From the NCBI GenBank assembly GCA_012838385.1, contig DUPL01000012.1, positions 1-64,000 on the forward strand: a DNA stretch of 64,000 bases, in the 5' to 3' direction. The notes beneath the pieces were generated by a model. It saw nothing but the letters and a program-made list of their open reading frames with translations. It did not search any database and was not told the DNA's origin. The first letter of the stretch is position 1; every line of letters starts with the position of its first letter. Made by a program: the position numbers and the translations under genes. The stretch comes from Clostridiaceae bacterium. GTDB taxonomy: Bacteria; Bacillota; Clostridia; UBA1212; DUPL01. Shown piece by piece: positions 34,289 through 42,201 of this stretch.

Positions 34289-35254
34289 TCAAAACTCAAA
34301 CTTTGTTTCTCTGATGAACATGCTGTCCAACATTTCTTTCGCATCCTTGTCTTCAAAAAGTACATTGTAAACTGCTTTTGAAATTGGCAGTTCCACATTG
34401 TACAACTCTGATAACCTTACCAATGCCTTTGCAGTGTCGACACCTTCTGCCAGCTTGTTCATCGGGATACCCTTTATATAGTTCTCACCGAACAATCTAT
34501 TGTGACTGTATTCGGAGAACAGCGTAGCCTGGTAGTCGCCAAGATGGGAAAGACCGTAAGCTGTAAGTTCATTGCCTCCCATTGCCCTTACCAGCCTTGA
34601 AATCTCTCTTGCTCCTCTTGCCATAAGAGCACCTTTCAAGCCTGGCCAGTCAAAACCGTCAAGCATGCCTGCGGCAATACCCATGACGTTTTTTGCAGCA
34701 GCACCTACCTCACACCCTATTAGGTCCTGACCGTAATAGAACCTTATCAGAGTGCTGTTAAGCTCAGAAACCAAAAGCTTTGTAACCTCAATATCATCGG
34801 ACCCAATAATCATGCAGCTGGGTCTGCCGTTGTAAAAGTCCTGCACATGGCCAGGTCCCACCCAAATGGCAACCTTGTTGCCAGGACCAACCTCCTCATG
34901 GAATATCTGTGTAAGTCTTTTTCCGGTTTCACTTTCAAGACCCTTCATACATAAGATGAAAATTTTATCTTTAACTTCAATACGATTAACCAAGTCCTTT
35001 AAAAATGCTCTGAACTGCTGTGCCCCAATAGAAACAACAACCACTTTTGAATAACTCATCGCATATTCCAAATCATCTGTCAATTCTATATCATCAGGAA
35101 GAGTAATATAATCGTTCTTTCTTGTTTCCACAAACCTAACATAATCACGTGTACCTTTTAGGCCGTAGAGCAGCACATCATGTTTTTTTATCGCTTGACA
35201 GTACCATGCAATGCAACTGCCCCATCTGCCACAACCAACAACTGTTATTTTCAT
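34289..35254 (-). CDS. NAD(P)-dependent glycerol-3-phosphate dehydrogenase homologue
   Basis: 321 residues. N-terminal Rossmann motif VVGCGRWGSCIA and the C-terminal all-helical domain GCEVGAAAKNVMGIAAGMLDG containing the catalytic Lys. These features match GpsA, which makes sn-glycerol 3-phosphate for phospholipids, but RWG replaces the usual SWG/NWG context and the sequence is divergent, so it may be a paralogue of the main gpsA. The ATG at 35254 starts exactly at the Rossmann strand. It precedes the CapA-like gene. Confidence 0.85.
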   Translation of the reverse strand: MKITVVGCGRWGSCIAWYCQAIKKHDVLLYGLKGTRDYVRFVETRKNDYITLPDDIELTDDLEYAMSYSKVVVVSIGAQQFRAFLKDLVNRIEVKDKIFILCMKGLESETGKRLTQIFHEEVGPGNKVAIWVGPGHVQDFYNGRPSCMIIGSDDIEVTKLLVSELNSTLIRFYYGQDLIGCEVGAAAKNVMGIAAGMLDGFDWPGLKGALMARGAREISRLVRAMGGNELTAYGLSHLGDYQATLFSEYSHNRLFGENYIKGIPMNKLAEGVDTAKALVRLSELYNVELPISKAVYNVLFEDKDAKEMLDSMFIRETKFEF

Positions 35255-35321
35255 TCTGAAAATCAATCCTTTATTCTTTTTTCATTACTATTTAGTATAC
35301 CATTTTCAAGCAAAAATGCAA

Positions 35322-35990
35322 CTAATCAAACGTATATTTATCAATCAGCTTGTCAGATCTTTCTTTATACTCTTCTTCAGATATTCTCCGCCAATCATAC
35401 TTCTTCTTAAGGTTTTTTAATTTGCCTTCAAGAATCTCAGCATAAAACAATTCCTTCATATCATGGATATCCTTTGCTGTAAAGGAAAGCAGTATGAAAT
35501 ATCCTGCAAATGGAGTCAGCATAATTCCGCTTGTAGAATATTCAATTGTAGATAAAATTATGGTTGTCCAACCCAATATATTTGCTAATACTACATCTTC
35601 AAAATCATGTAGAACTATATACAAAGACAACAACAGACAAAAAGACAGAATTGTAGTAGCAAGGTTGTCCGAACAGACATAAGATTCATTGTATTTCATG
35701 CAATATGTCACATTACGCATAATAATTGTTGCGCTCATAAGTCCCCACGAAGCAATCAGACAACACTTCCTGTACAACATGTTCAAGAGCAGTATGCAAA
35801 AAGCAATAATGAGCAAAAGACTTGTTATATAACAAGCACTTGTTAAAAAATACAGTATGAAATAGTAGATGTCTTTAACAAGTATCTTAAAATCTGCCGC
35901 ACTATATAGCAATGTAGGCAAACTCCACAAAATAGCAAGTAAATAAATACAAATCTGTAGAAGAAGTTTAGTTTTCAAACTGGTTGTCAC
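35322..35990 (-). CDS. Membrane protein with C-terminal SHOCT-like segment
   Basis: 222 residues with about six hydrophobic segments between residues 8 and 165; no catalytic motif is visible. The cytosolic tail KNLKKKYDWRRISEEEY resembles the SHOCT motif, which occurs at protein ends and probably mediates oligomerisation. It overlaps the small gene upstream by 23 bases, so the two products are probably made together. Function unknown. Confidence 0.7.
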   Translation of the reverse strand: MTTSLKTKLLLQICIYLLAILWSLPTLLYSAADFKILVKDIYYFILYFLTSACYITSLLLIIAFCILLLNMLYRKCCLIASWGLMSATIIMRNVTYCMKYNESYVCSDNLATTILSFCLLLSLYIVLHDFEDVVLANILGWTTIILSTIEYSTSGIMLTPFAGYFILLSFTAKDIHDMKELFYAEILEGKLKNLKKKYDWRRISEEEYKERSDKLIDKYTFD

Positions 35991-36276
35991 ATTTATCCTC
36001 CGTGTTTGTTTCGAATGTTTGCTCCCTAATTTCTAATAACTGCAAAATTCTTTCATTTGATTCGGCAGTTTTTTCTGCATTTTCTATGAGTTCTCCAAAT
36101 CCAAAGACAAGCCATGATGCAAACAATGTACTAATAAAAACAAGAATAGCAATTAAAAATCCTTCATCATGCTCATCTGTAATGGCTTCTAAAAAAAGAA
36201 TGAAAGATGCAAATATGCCTAGTGTTAGAATTAAGACAGCAGTTACCTTAATTCTTGCAGAAATATTATTGAACAT
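35968..36276 (-). CDS. Small two-helix membrane protein
   Basis: 102 residues: TM segments at about 9-30 and 40-61, then a charged, probably coiled-coil tail rich in Glu and Asn. A short acidic loop (DEHDEG) joins the helices. Overlaps the SHOCT-like membrane protein gene. I do not recognise a family; a partner role for the downstream protein is an inference from the overlap. Confidence 0.65.
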   Translation of the reverse strand: MFNNISARIKVTAVLILTLGIFASFILFLEAITDEHDEGFLIAILVFISTLFASWLVFGFGELIENAEKTAESNERILQLLEIREQTFETNTEDKCDNQFEN

Positions 36277-36356
36277 ATGTACCTCCGAAAATGCCGATTG
36301 TTTTTTTCATTATATGATAAAAACCAAAATAGTCAAGTATTAGAAATTTACTCGTC

Positions 36357-36385
36357 TTGCAATATGATAGTAATGCTGTTAAAAT
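36357..36385 (+). promoter_or_regulatory. Promoter for the secreted 322-residue protein
   Basis: TTGCAA (36357-36362), a 17-base spacer and TAAAAT (36380-36385), followed by GGAGG and the ATG at 36423. Confidence 0.6.
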
Positions 36386-36422
36386 ATATCCGATGCCTAC
36401 TAAAGGAGCCTGGAGGGTACAA

Positions 36423-37391
36423 ATGAGATTACAAAAGATAGCATCAGGAATTGCAATTTTCTTCGCAGCAATAATTTATGTAGTATTCGCTCCACAAACG
36501 GTTTATTCGGATACGGTGGGATTCGAATCCGCCAAACTTTTGAGCGAACTTGGCATCTTTTACATAGACAAAGACATGAGCGACAAGGAACTTTCCGATT
36601 TCCTAAAAGAAAAATCCACCAAGGCAATTGCATACAATCTGGCTTTTGGTCTAACCGGGGCTGTCAAAGATCCATACACTGGATTAATTGACGCAAGTTT
36701 TTCGCTACGCTTTTTCAAAAGCGAAAATTTGTCTGTTTACACCAATATGCTTGATACAAGGGAATACATCTCATCCACTGAATTAAGTTCTGCCGACTGT
36801 TATAGGGTTTTTCTTGATGTGCTGGGTTATGAATCAATGAAGGGTAAGAGCAACGAGGAAGTTCTTTTGGCAGCACAAAATGCAGGCTTTGGATACTTCC
36901 AGCCGGTTGATAATAAAGAAAATATAACCAACGGAGAACTTGTGAATACCGCCTTCGAAGCTTTATATCTTTGCGGTGTGAAGACCAAGATACCAACAAT
37001 ACATTCACTATCGCAAATTAATCCAGATTTGAAATCCAAAGCTGTAAAACTTGGCATGATAGATTTGTTCCCCGAAGATATCCCCATGTTTACCGAAGGA
37101 CCATACAAAACCCAGACTTTTTCTGAACTTATTGGTACGGATGTAACAACAAATGTTAAAAAGCATGAATGGTCCGCCGAATATTTGAATGTAAATTTGG
37201 CAGGTTATGAAAATTATAAAAATAAACTTGTTAATTCCGATTGGCTATTTGAAGTTGAATTCTACAAAGAATCGGAAGACTTTGAGGATCTTTGCGTATT
37301 GTACTATAAAGTAATTGATGGTTTGGAACACTATGTTACGCTTGTATTCAATAAAGAATCGAAAACCTTGGAACTCTGGTATGCTTATTAA
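36423..37391 (+). CDS. Secreted or surface protein, function unknown
   Basis: 322 residues. A signal peptide at about 1-30 ends near TVYSDT. Three stretches (FESAKLLSELGIFYID, SSADCYRVFLDVLGYE and NGELVNTAFEALYLCGV) have the spacing of divergent S-layer-homology-like helices, but not a convincing match. The C-terminal 70 residues look like an independent beta-rich domain ending LVFNKESKTLELWYAY. GGAGG lies 6 bases before the ATG. Its 3' end overlaps the sigH-like gene by four bases. Confidence 0.72.
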   Translation: MRLQKIASGIAIFFAAIIYVVFAPQTVYSDTVGFESAKLLSELGIFYIDKDMSDKELSDFLKEKSTKAIAYNLAFGLTGAVKDPYTGLIDASFSLRFFKSENLSVYTNMLDTREYISSTELSSADCYRVFLDVLGYESMKGKSNEEVLLAAQNAGFGYFQPVDNKENITNGELVNTAFEALYLCGVKTKIPTIHSLSQINPDLKSKAVKLGMIDLFPEDIPMFTEGPYKTQTFSELIGTDVTTNVKKHEWSAEYLNVNLAGYENYKNKLVNSDWLFEVEFYKESEDFEDLCVLYYKVIDGLEHYVTLVFNKESKTLELWYAY

Positions 37392-37957
37392 GCATTCTTG
37401 AGTTTTCTTTTTACCCTTTGCAATGCATTGTCAATAGCCTTGGGGTCCTTGTTTAATGTGCCTGCAATGCTTGCATATGAATCCCCATTAAGAAACATAA
37501 TAAGGACCTGTTTTTCAAAATCACTAAGAAGTGTGTCTATCTTTTGTTTAAATATCTCAGTCGATTCCTTGCTTATCGCAATCTCCTCAGGGTTTGACAA
37601 ATCCGAAGTGGTAAGACAATCCATATCACAGTCGTCATCATTCTCCTTGTAAATCGATACATAAGAATTAAGAGGCAGGTGTTTAAGCCTGTTTGCTGAT
37701 TTAACAGCGCTTATCACCTGTCTCTTTATACAAATTTCCGCATATTTTCCGAAATTGACATTCTTGCCCGGGACAAACGACAGTATAGCCTTGTACAAGC
37801 CTATCATACCTTCCTGCAGCAAATCCTCGCCATCAGCTCCGGTTAGAAAATAAGCTCTTGTAACAGTCCTGACAAGACTTTTGTACTTAACCAACAAAGA
37901 TTCCATATGCTGGTCGCTGCCCTGTTGAGCAAGCATTACCAATTTTTCGTCATTCAT
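37388..37957 (-). CDS. sigH: Sigma-70 family factor, SigH (Spo0H)-like
   Basis: 189 residues. Region 2 reads FLTGADGEDLLQEGMIGLYKAI, and KRQVISAVKSANRLKHLPLNSYVS and the region 4 segment DNALQRVKRKL closely match SigH of Bacillus. SigH directs early sporulation and transition-state genes. It is shorter than the 210-218-residue SigH at both ends and may be a paralogue. It lies directly after cysS; in B. subtilis mrnC, rlmB and yacP lie between cysS and sigH, so position supports the name. The ATG at 37957 follows the cysS stop closely. Confidence 0.8.
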   Translation of the reverse strand: MNDEKLVMLAQQGSDQHMESLLVKYKSLVRTVTRAYFLTGADGEDLLQEGMIGLYKAILSFVPGKNVNFGKYAEICIKRQVISAVKSANRLKHLPLNSYVSIYKENDDDCDMDCLTTSDLSNPEEIAISKESTEIFKQKIDTLLSDFEKQVLIMFLNGDSYASIAGTLNKDPKAIDNALQRVKRKLKNA

Positions 37958-37962
37958 AGATA

Positions 37963-39363
37963 TCAATCCACAATTTTCGTTCCTTCAGGAGTATCAATTA
38001 TCTTGATGCCCATCTCTTTCAATTGGTCCCTGATAGCATCAGCCCTGGCATAATCCTTGTTCTTTTTAGCCTCTGCCCTAACGCGTATAAGCTCATGAAC
38101 CTCTTCACTAACTTTGCTTTTTGCATTCTTCTGAGCTTCTTCCCTCTTGATAACCTGATTCTCCATATCAAGCCCCAATACATTATCAGTCTTAATAACA
38201 AAATCATATATCTTTCTACTCTTTTCGGAGTTCCTTAGCGCCTTCCATACAACACCCAATGCCTGAGGGATGTTCAAATCGTCATTTACAGCGTCAAGAA
38301 AATCTTTTTCAAAATCCTTAATCAACTCATCAGAAACATCATCCTGGCCTTCCTTGTGTTGCATTAATGCATCATAGAGTCTATCCAGTGCTTTGGATGC
38401 TGCTGTCAAAGCGTCAAAAGTAAAGTTTAGCTTGTTCCTGTAATGACCGTTCAGACAGAAATACCTGTAGGCAAGTGGCTCATATCCTCTTTCCTTAAGG
38501 TCCTTTATTGTGTATGTGTTGCCAAGACTTTTTGACATCTTGCCGCCGTCAACCAAAAGAAATTCGGCATGCATCCAGTACTTGACAGTCTCCTTTCCAG
38601 TCAAGGCTTCAGACTGAGCAATTTCATTCTCATGGTGTATGGGTATGTGGTCCACACCGCCAGTATGGATATCAAATTCATCACCAAGATAATCCCTTGC
38701 CATGGCAGAGCACTCGATATGCCAGCCTGGATATCCCATTCCCCAAGGGCTTGCCCATTGCATGATGTGCTCTTTCGGAGCCTTTTTCCACACTGCGAAA
38801 TCTGCAGGGTGTCTCTTTTCATCATTTACAGAAACCCTTGCTCCGGCCATCTGGTCCTCCAGGTTTATTCTAGAAAGCTTGCCGTACTCTGGAAACTTTT
38901 CAATATCAAAATATATTCCATCACTGGTTTCATAAGCATATCCCTTTTCTACCAACGATACAACAAACTCAATCATGCTTCTTATGTGTTCAGTTGCCTT
39001 CACAACAATCTCAGGTGTTTCAATGTTCAGGCTCTTTATATCATCAAAAAATACATTTGTATAATACTCTGCAATTTCTTCCGGTGTTTTTTGCTGTGCT
39101 TTTGCAGCCTTTGCCATTTTATCCTCGCCTTCATCCGCATCGGACACAAGATGGCCTACATCGGTAATATTCATTACATGCTTCAGCTTATACCCATTCA
39201 GCCTCAACACTCTTCTAAGGGTGTCCATGAAGATATATGTTCTTAAGTTGCCGATATGGGCATAATTGTACACGGTAGGACCGCAGGAATAAATTCTTAC
39301 TTCGTTGCCTTCCAAAGGTTTGAATTCTTCTTTTTGTCTACTCAGTGTGTTGTATATCTTCAT
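37963..39363 (-). CDS. cysS: Cysteinyl-tRNA synthetase
   Basis: Charges tRNA-Cys. 466 residues. The class I signature HIGN is in CGPTVYNYAHIGNLRTY, the zinc ligand Cys28 and the WHIECSAM segment are present, and the KMSKS loop reads KMSKSLGN. The anticodon-binding C-terminus ends QLKEMGIKIIDTPEGTKIV. It overlaps cysE by 26 bases, so cysE-cysS are tightly coupled, linking cysteine synthesis to its use. No T-box precedes the operon. Confidence 0.97.
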   Translation of the reverse strand: MKIYNTLSRQKEEFKPLEGNEVRIYSCGPTVYNYAHIGNLRTYIFMDTLRRVLRLNGYKLKHVMNITDVGHLVSDADEGEDKMAKAAKAQQKTPEEIAEYYTNVFFDDIKSLNIETPEIVVKATEHIRSMIEFVVSLVEKGYAYETSDGIYFDIEKFPEYGKLSRINLEDQMAGARVSVNDEKRHPADFAVWKKAPKEHIMQWASPWGMGYPGWHIECSAMARDYLGDEFDIHTGGVDHIPIHHENEIAQSEALTGKETVKYWMHAEFLLVDGGKMSKSLGNTYTIKDLKERGYEPLAYRYFCLNGHYRNKLNFTFDALTAASKALDRLYDALMQHKEGQDDVSDELIKDFEKDFLDAVNDDLNIPQALGVVWKALRNSEKSRKIYDFVIKTDNVLGLDMENQVIKREEAQKNAKSKVSEEVHELIRVRAEAKKNKDYARADAIRDQLKEMGIKIIDTPEGTKIVD

Positions 39364-40072
39364 TTTTATCTATCTCCATTTTCTGTTCATATTTCTTTTT
39401 CACGCATTCCAGTTCACTAATCTTGTGATTGAGTTCTTCAATCAATGCCTGAAGGTGTTTCTCCCTTTCCTTTATCGTTTCCATTATCTTCATCAATTCC
39501 TGATTTATAGGATCAGGAACTTTTGTATGCTCAAGTGTTTCAGAGGGAGCTACCTTCTGTCCATACATCTTTACAATCCTCGCTTTCATTCCTGTTACAG
39601 TGCAGTTGTCAGGAACATCATTCAGAACAACAGAACCGGCACCTATCAGTGAGTTATTTCCAATCGTGACAGGACCCAGTATTTTGGCTCCTGCACCGAT
39701 AAGTACATTGTCACCAACGGTTGGGTGCCTTTTTTTATGTTTTTGCGTACCAGTTCCGCCCAGAGTTACCTGATGATATATCGTACAGTTGTTCCCTATT
39801 TCAGCCGTCTCGCCTATTACTACACCATTCCCATGGTCAATAAACAATCCTTCACCGATTTTTGCGCCAGGATGTATTTCAATTCCAGTTTTTCTACTTG
39901 CTCTTTGTGACAAGTATCTTGCTATAAAATACATCTTGTGTCTATAGAAGAACGATGAAAATCTATGATATAAAAGAGCCTTGAAACCTGGATATAGAAG
40001 GATAACTTCCAAGGTGCTTCTAGCAGCAGGATCTCTTTTATATATTGACTTTGCATCTTTTAATAATCCCAC
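39338..40072 (-). CDS. cysE: Serine O-acetyltransferase
   Basis: Makes O-acetylserine for cysteine synthesis. 244 residues. Begins GLLKDAKSIYKRDPAARS, followed by a left-handed beta-helix of hexapeptide repeats (HPGAKIGEGLFIDHGNGVVIGE, GDNVLIGAGAKILGPVTIG). The C-terminal 60 residues are a charged coiled coil not usual in short EpsC-type enzymes. The start is a GTG at 40072 with AGGAGG 6 bases upstream; the longer frame would run through the promoter and the 6S RNA terminator. Confidence 0.95.
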   Translation of the reverse strand: MGLLKDAKSIYKRDPAARSTLEVILLYPGFKALLYHRFSSFFYRHKMYFIARYLSQRASRKTGIEIHPGAKIGEGLFIDHGNGVVIGETAEIGNNCTIYHQVTLGGTGTQKHKKRHPTVGDNVLIGAGAKILGPVTIGNNSLIGAGSVVLNDVPDNCTVTGMKARIVKMYGQKVAPSETLEHTKVPDPINQELMKIMETIKEREKHLQALIEELNHKISELECVKKKYEQKMEIDKNEDIQHTE

Positions 40073-40090
40073 AAAAATCCTCCTATTATT

Positions 40091-40110
40091 ATAATTGTGA
40101 ATACAATTAT
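40091..40110. promoter_or_regulatory. Perfect 8-bp inverted repeat on the cysE promoter
   Basis: ATAATTGT and ACAATTAT arms separated by four bases. It covers most of the -10 box and the predicted start of the cysE-cysS transcript, a typical repressor-site position. A cysteine-responsive Rrf2-type regulator such as CymR is one candidate, by inference only. Confidence 0.5.
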
Positions 40111-40134
40111 ACAACATGGTACATGTAAAGTAAA
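40106..40134 (-). promoter_or_regulatory. Promoter of cysE-cysS
   Basis: TTTACT (40134-40129), a 17-base spacer and a perfect TATAAT (40111-40106) on the minus strand. The -35 lies in the T-rich tail of the 6S RNA terminator. Confidence 0.7.
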
Positions 40135-40141
40135 GAATAAA

Positions 40142-40172
40142 CCGGATGAAACATAAGTTTAGTTTCATCCGG
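40142..40172 (-). terminator. Terminator of the 6S RNA
   Basis: A perfect 11-bp stem (arms 40172-40162 and 40152-40142 on the minus strand) with a 9-base loop, followed by a T-rich stretch (TTTATTCTTTACTTT). Confidence 0.8.
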
Positions 40173-40189
40173 CCAGACATAAACAGAAG

Positions 40190-40401
40190 AAAATATCCCA
40201 AAATGCCGCCACCTTATTTTGACACCTAGCCTCGCTAGGTGGGTATCCTATGGTATACTTCTGCCTTCCCCTGATTCTTGCGAATGGCATTTGTGCCTGA
40301 GGCCTGACATCCGTATCCCAAGTCGGATTCCCTTTTTTGTCATGTAGGTTCAAAATTAAGGTTCCTCGTCGAACATTTCAGGATAAGTTATTTGGTTTTT
40401 C
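40190..40401 (-). ncRNA. ssrS: 6S RNA
   Basis: Regulatory RNA that mimics an open promoter and binds sigma-A RNA polymerase. About 200 bases. The closing stem is formed by 40385-40374 with 40205-40194 (12 pairs, two of them G-U). A second stem pairs 40362-40351 with 40221-40211 with one bulge. The 3' strand of the central bubble carries a perfect CACCTAGC/GCTAGGTG hairpin (40241-40223). End sequences ATGTTCG and GGCGGCAT also occur at the matching places in E. coli 6S RNA. It has its own promoter and terminator. Confidence 0.85.
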
Positions 40402-40407
40402 ATTAGT

Positions 40408-40435
40408 ATTATATCATGTTTTTCGCAAAACGCAA
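40408..40435 (-). promoter_or_regulatory. Promoter of the 6S RNA
   Basis: A perfect TATAAT (40413-40408) with TTGCGT (40435-40430) 16 bases upstream on the minus strand. Predicted start near 40401, matching the predicted 5' end of the RNA. Confidence 0.65.
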
Positions 40436-40444
40436 CAAGCAAAT

Positions 40445-41347
40445 TCAGGTTACTTCGACTTTCAGAAATCCTTCGCGTATTGCGTAGAATAAATACTGCT
40501 GCGCAAACCCGGCAATACTTCCAAAATATTCTTGCACAAACTCATCAATTTCCTTGTGGGTCGACACATTATAAAGGTTTGTCATAACTTTTCTCACCCA
40601 CACATCCACAGGAAAAGCATTGTAATAACTTCCTGTGAAAAGTAGTATGCAGTCTGCGACTTTAGGTCCAACGCCTTTATATTGTCTCATAAACCTTCTT
40701 GCGTTTGCAATGTCAATTTTTTGAAAACTTTCTTTTGAAAAAGGTTGTTCGACAAACAAGCGCGAAGCTTCTACAATATAATTACACCGATAACCCGCTT
40801 TTATACAGTCAGACAATTCGTTTTCACAAACATTGGCAAGATTATGGGGTTTTGGAAAAGCATACACATCATCCTTGATTTTTTCTCCATAGTTTCTGCA
40901 AAGGTTTTCAATGCACTTCTTTATTCTCGGAATGTTGTTATTTGCAGAAATTATAAACGATACAAGTGTTTCAAAAGGTTCCTGGCGTAGAATTCGAATA
41001 CCCTTGCCAAATTCTATGGCCCGCCTCATATACTCATCTTTTAAAGATAGCTCACCCTTTATTTTCGAATAATCTCTTTCCAGATCGAAATAATCCAACC
41101 AGAAAGTATAAAATTCTTCTTTTGTGGAACCAATAATCTCAAGCACCCCATCTGAATATTTAATCTCTGCGTAATTCTCACCTGCTACACCACAATAGTG
41201 TCCCATGGGGTTTAGATTCCACCTGAAACACTGACCGCATTCGAATACGTGTTTAGGGTTGAAGTCTTTCACACCATATACCCTGATTCCCTTTTTCGTT
41301 TCCTCAACTTTGTACATGACCTTCACTCTTTCAACTATATCAAGCAT
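40445..41347 (-). CDS. ogg: 8-oxoguanine DNA glycosylase / AP lyase
   Basis: Removes oxidised guanine from DNA. 300 residues. N-terminal OGG_N domain (about 10-110) and a helix-hairpin-helix glycosylase domain with YKGVGPKVADCILLF carrying the catalytic Lys and FPVDVWVRKVM carrying the catalytic Asp. The FECGQCFRWN segment is typical of clostridial Ogg1-like enzymes. The start is uncertain: ATG 41347 is used, and an ATG at 41317 is also possible; neither has a strong ribosome binding site. Confidence 0.9.
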   Translation of the reverse strand: MLDIVERVKVMYKVEETKKGIRVYGVKDFNPKHVFECGQCFRWNLNPMGHYCGVAGENYAEIKYSDGVLEIIGSTKEEFYTFWLDYFDLERDYSKIKGELSLKDEYMRRAIEFGKGIRILRQEPFETLVSFIISANNNIPRIKKCIENLCRNYGEKIKDDVYAFPKPHNLANVCENELSDCIKAGYRCNYIVEASRLFVEQPFSKESFQKIDIANARRFMRQYKGVGPKVADCILLFTGSYYNAFPVDVWVRKVMTNLYNVSTHKEIDEFVQEYFGSIAGFAQQYLFYAIREGFLKVEVT

Positions 41348-41371
41348 CAATTTTACGCCAACACAACTGCA

Positions 41372-41400
41372 TTGTCAATCATTCGTTTCTGTGCTAGAAT
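41372..41400 (+). promoter_or_regulatory. Promoter for the DUF6062-like gene
   Basis: TTGTCA (41372-41377), a 17-base spacer and TAGAAT (41395-41400) with TGC directly before it, an extended -10. Confidence 0.7.
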
Positions 41401-41440
41401 AGATGCTGACAACTTTAATGTGGGAGGTACCAAAAGACTT

Positions 41441-42187
41441 ATGAAAGAAACTATTTATACAATCCCTGTAAATGAAGTTTTTGCTGAAAAATGCGAATGT
41501 CCCTTGTGCGAATTGGAATCACGTTTTGAAAAAGAAACAGTTGACTACTATTTGGGACCTTCCTTAATGGAACCTGACAACAGAATTGAAACAAACGATA
41601 CAGGTTTCTGCGCAAGACATTATGGAATGATGTACAACACACAAACCAATCGTTTGGGACTTGGTCTCATTCTTGACACCTATTTGCTTGAGCAAAACAA
41701 AAGATTGTCCAAACTGATGCGAGTTGAAAGCAAATCCCAAGGTGAAAAAAGAGGTCTTTTTGGTAGAGGTAAAAAGTCCTCAGGCAATGTCGACGAAGTA
41801 TACAAATATATTTCAGAGCATCTTGAAGAATGCTGCATTTGCAGCAAGTTGTCGTATACTATGAGCAGGTACATTGAGGTAATCTTTTACCTGTATGTAA
41901 GAGAGAAAGAGTTCAGAGAAAGATTCAATGACGGACTTGGTTTTTGCATGCCTCACTTGAAGCTGTTGATTGAAGGAGCAAAACAACACTTAAGTTCATC
42001 CCAGCAGGATGAGTTTTTCAGGAACCTGTTTTCCATGCAAGTTAACAACCTTGAGAGACTTGAAAAGGAAGTTTCCTGGTTTACACAAAAGTTTGATTAC
42101 AGAAACAACGACAAGCCTTGGGGCACTTCAAAAGATGCATTGATAAGAGGTATTAAGAAAGTATCAGGGTTGAAAGAACTGGATTAA
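41441..42187 (+). CDS. DUF6062-like protein with duplicated Cys/His modules
   Basis: 248 residues, function unknown. Two copies of the same metal-site pattern are visible: C20-x2-C23 with C57-x2-H60 (CPLC and GFCARH), and C131-x2-C134 with C169-x2-H172 (CCIC and GFCMPH). A basic Gly-rich linker (about 98-115) separates the halves. I assign it to the DUF6062 family by memory of this pattern. The ATG at 41441 is 13 bases after GGGAGG, a long spacing, but no other start is available. The next gene follows after 14 bases and is probably co-transcribed. Confidence 0.8.
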   Translation: MKETIYTIPVNEVFAEKCECPLCELESRFEKETVDYYLGPSLMEPDNRIETNDTGFCARHYGMMYNTQTNRLGLGLILDTYLLEQNKRLSKLMRVESKSQGEKRGLFGRGKKSSGNVDEVYKYISEHLEECCICSKLSYTMSRYIEVIFYLYVREKEFRERFNDGLGFCMPHLKLLIEGAKQHLSSSQQDEFFRNLFSMQVNNLERLEKEVSWFTQKFDYRNNDKPWGTSKDALIRGIKKVSGLKELD

Positions 42188-42201
42188 GAGGTGTATGTAT
42201 T

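Noticed and set aside
38569-39246. 225-codon plus-strand frame opposite cysS
   Set aside because: Antisense shadow of cysS rich in Cys and His without a domain.
40073-40444. T-box leader upstream of cysE-cysS
   Set aside because: No AGGGTGGNACCGCG-like T-box sequence is present, and the stretch folds well as a 6S RNA with its own promoter and terminator.
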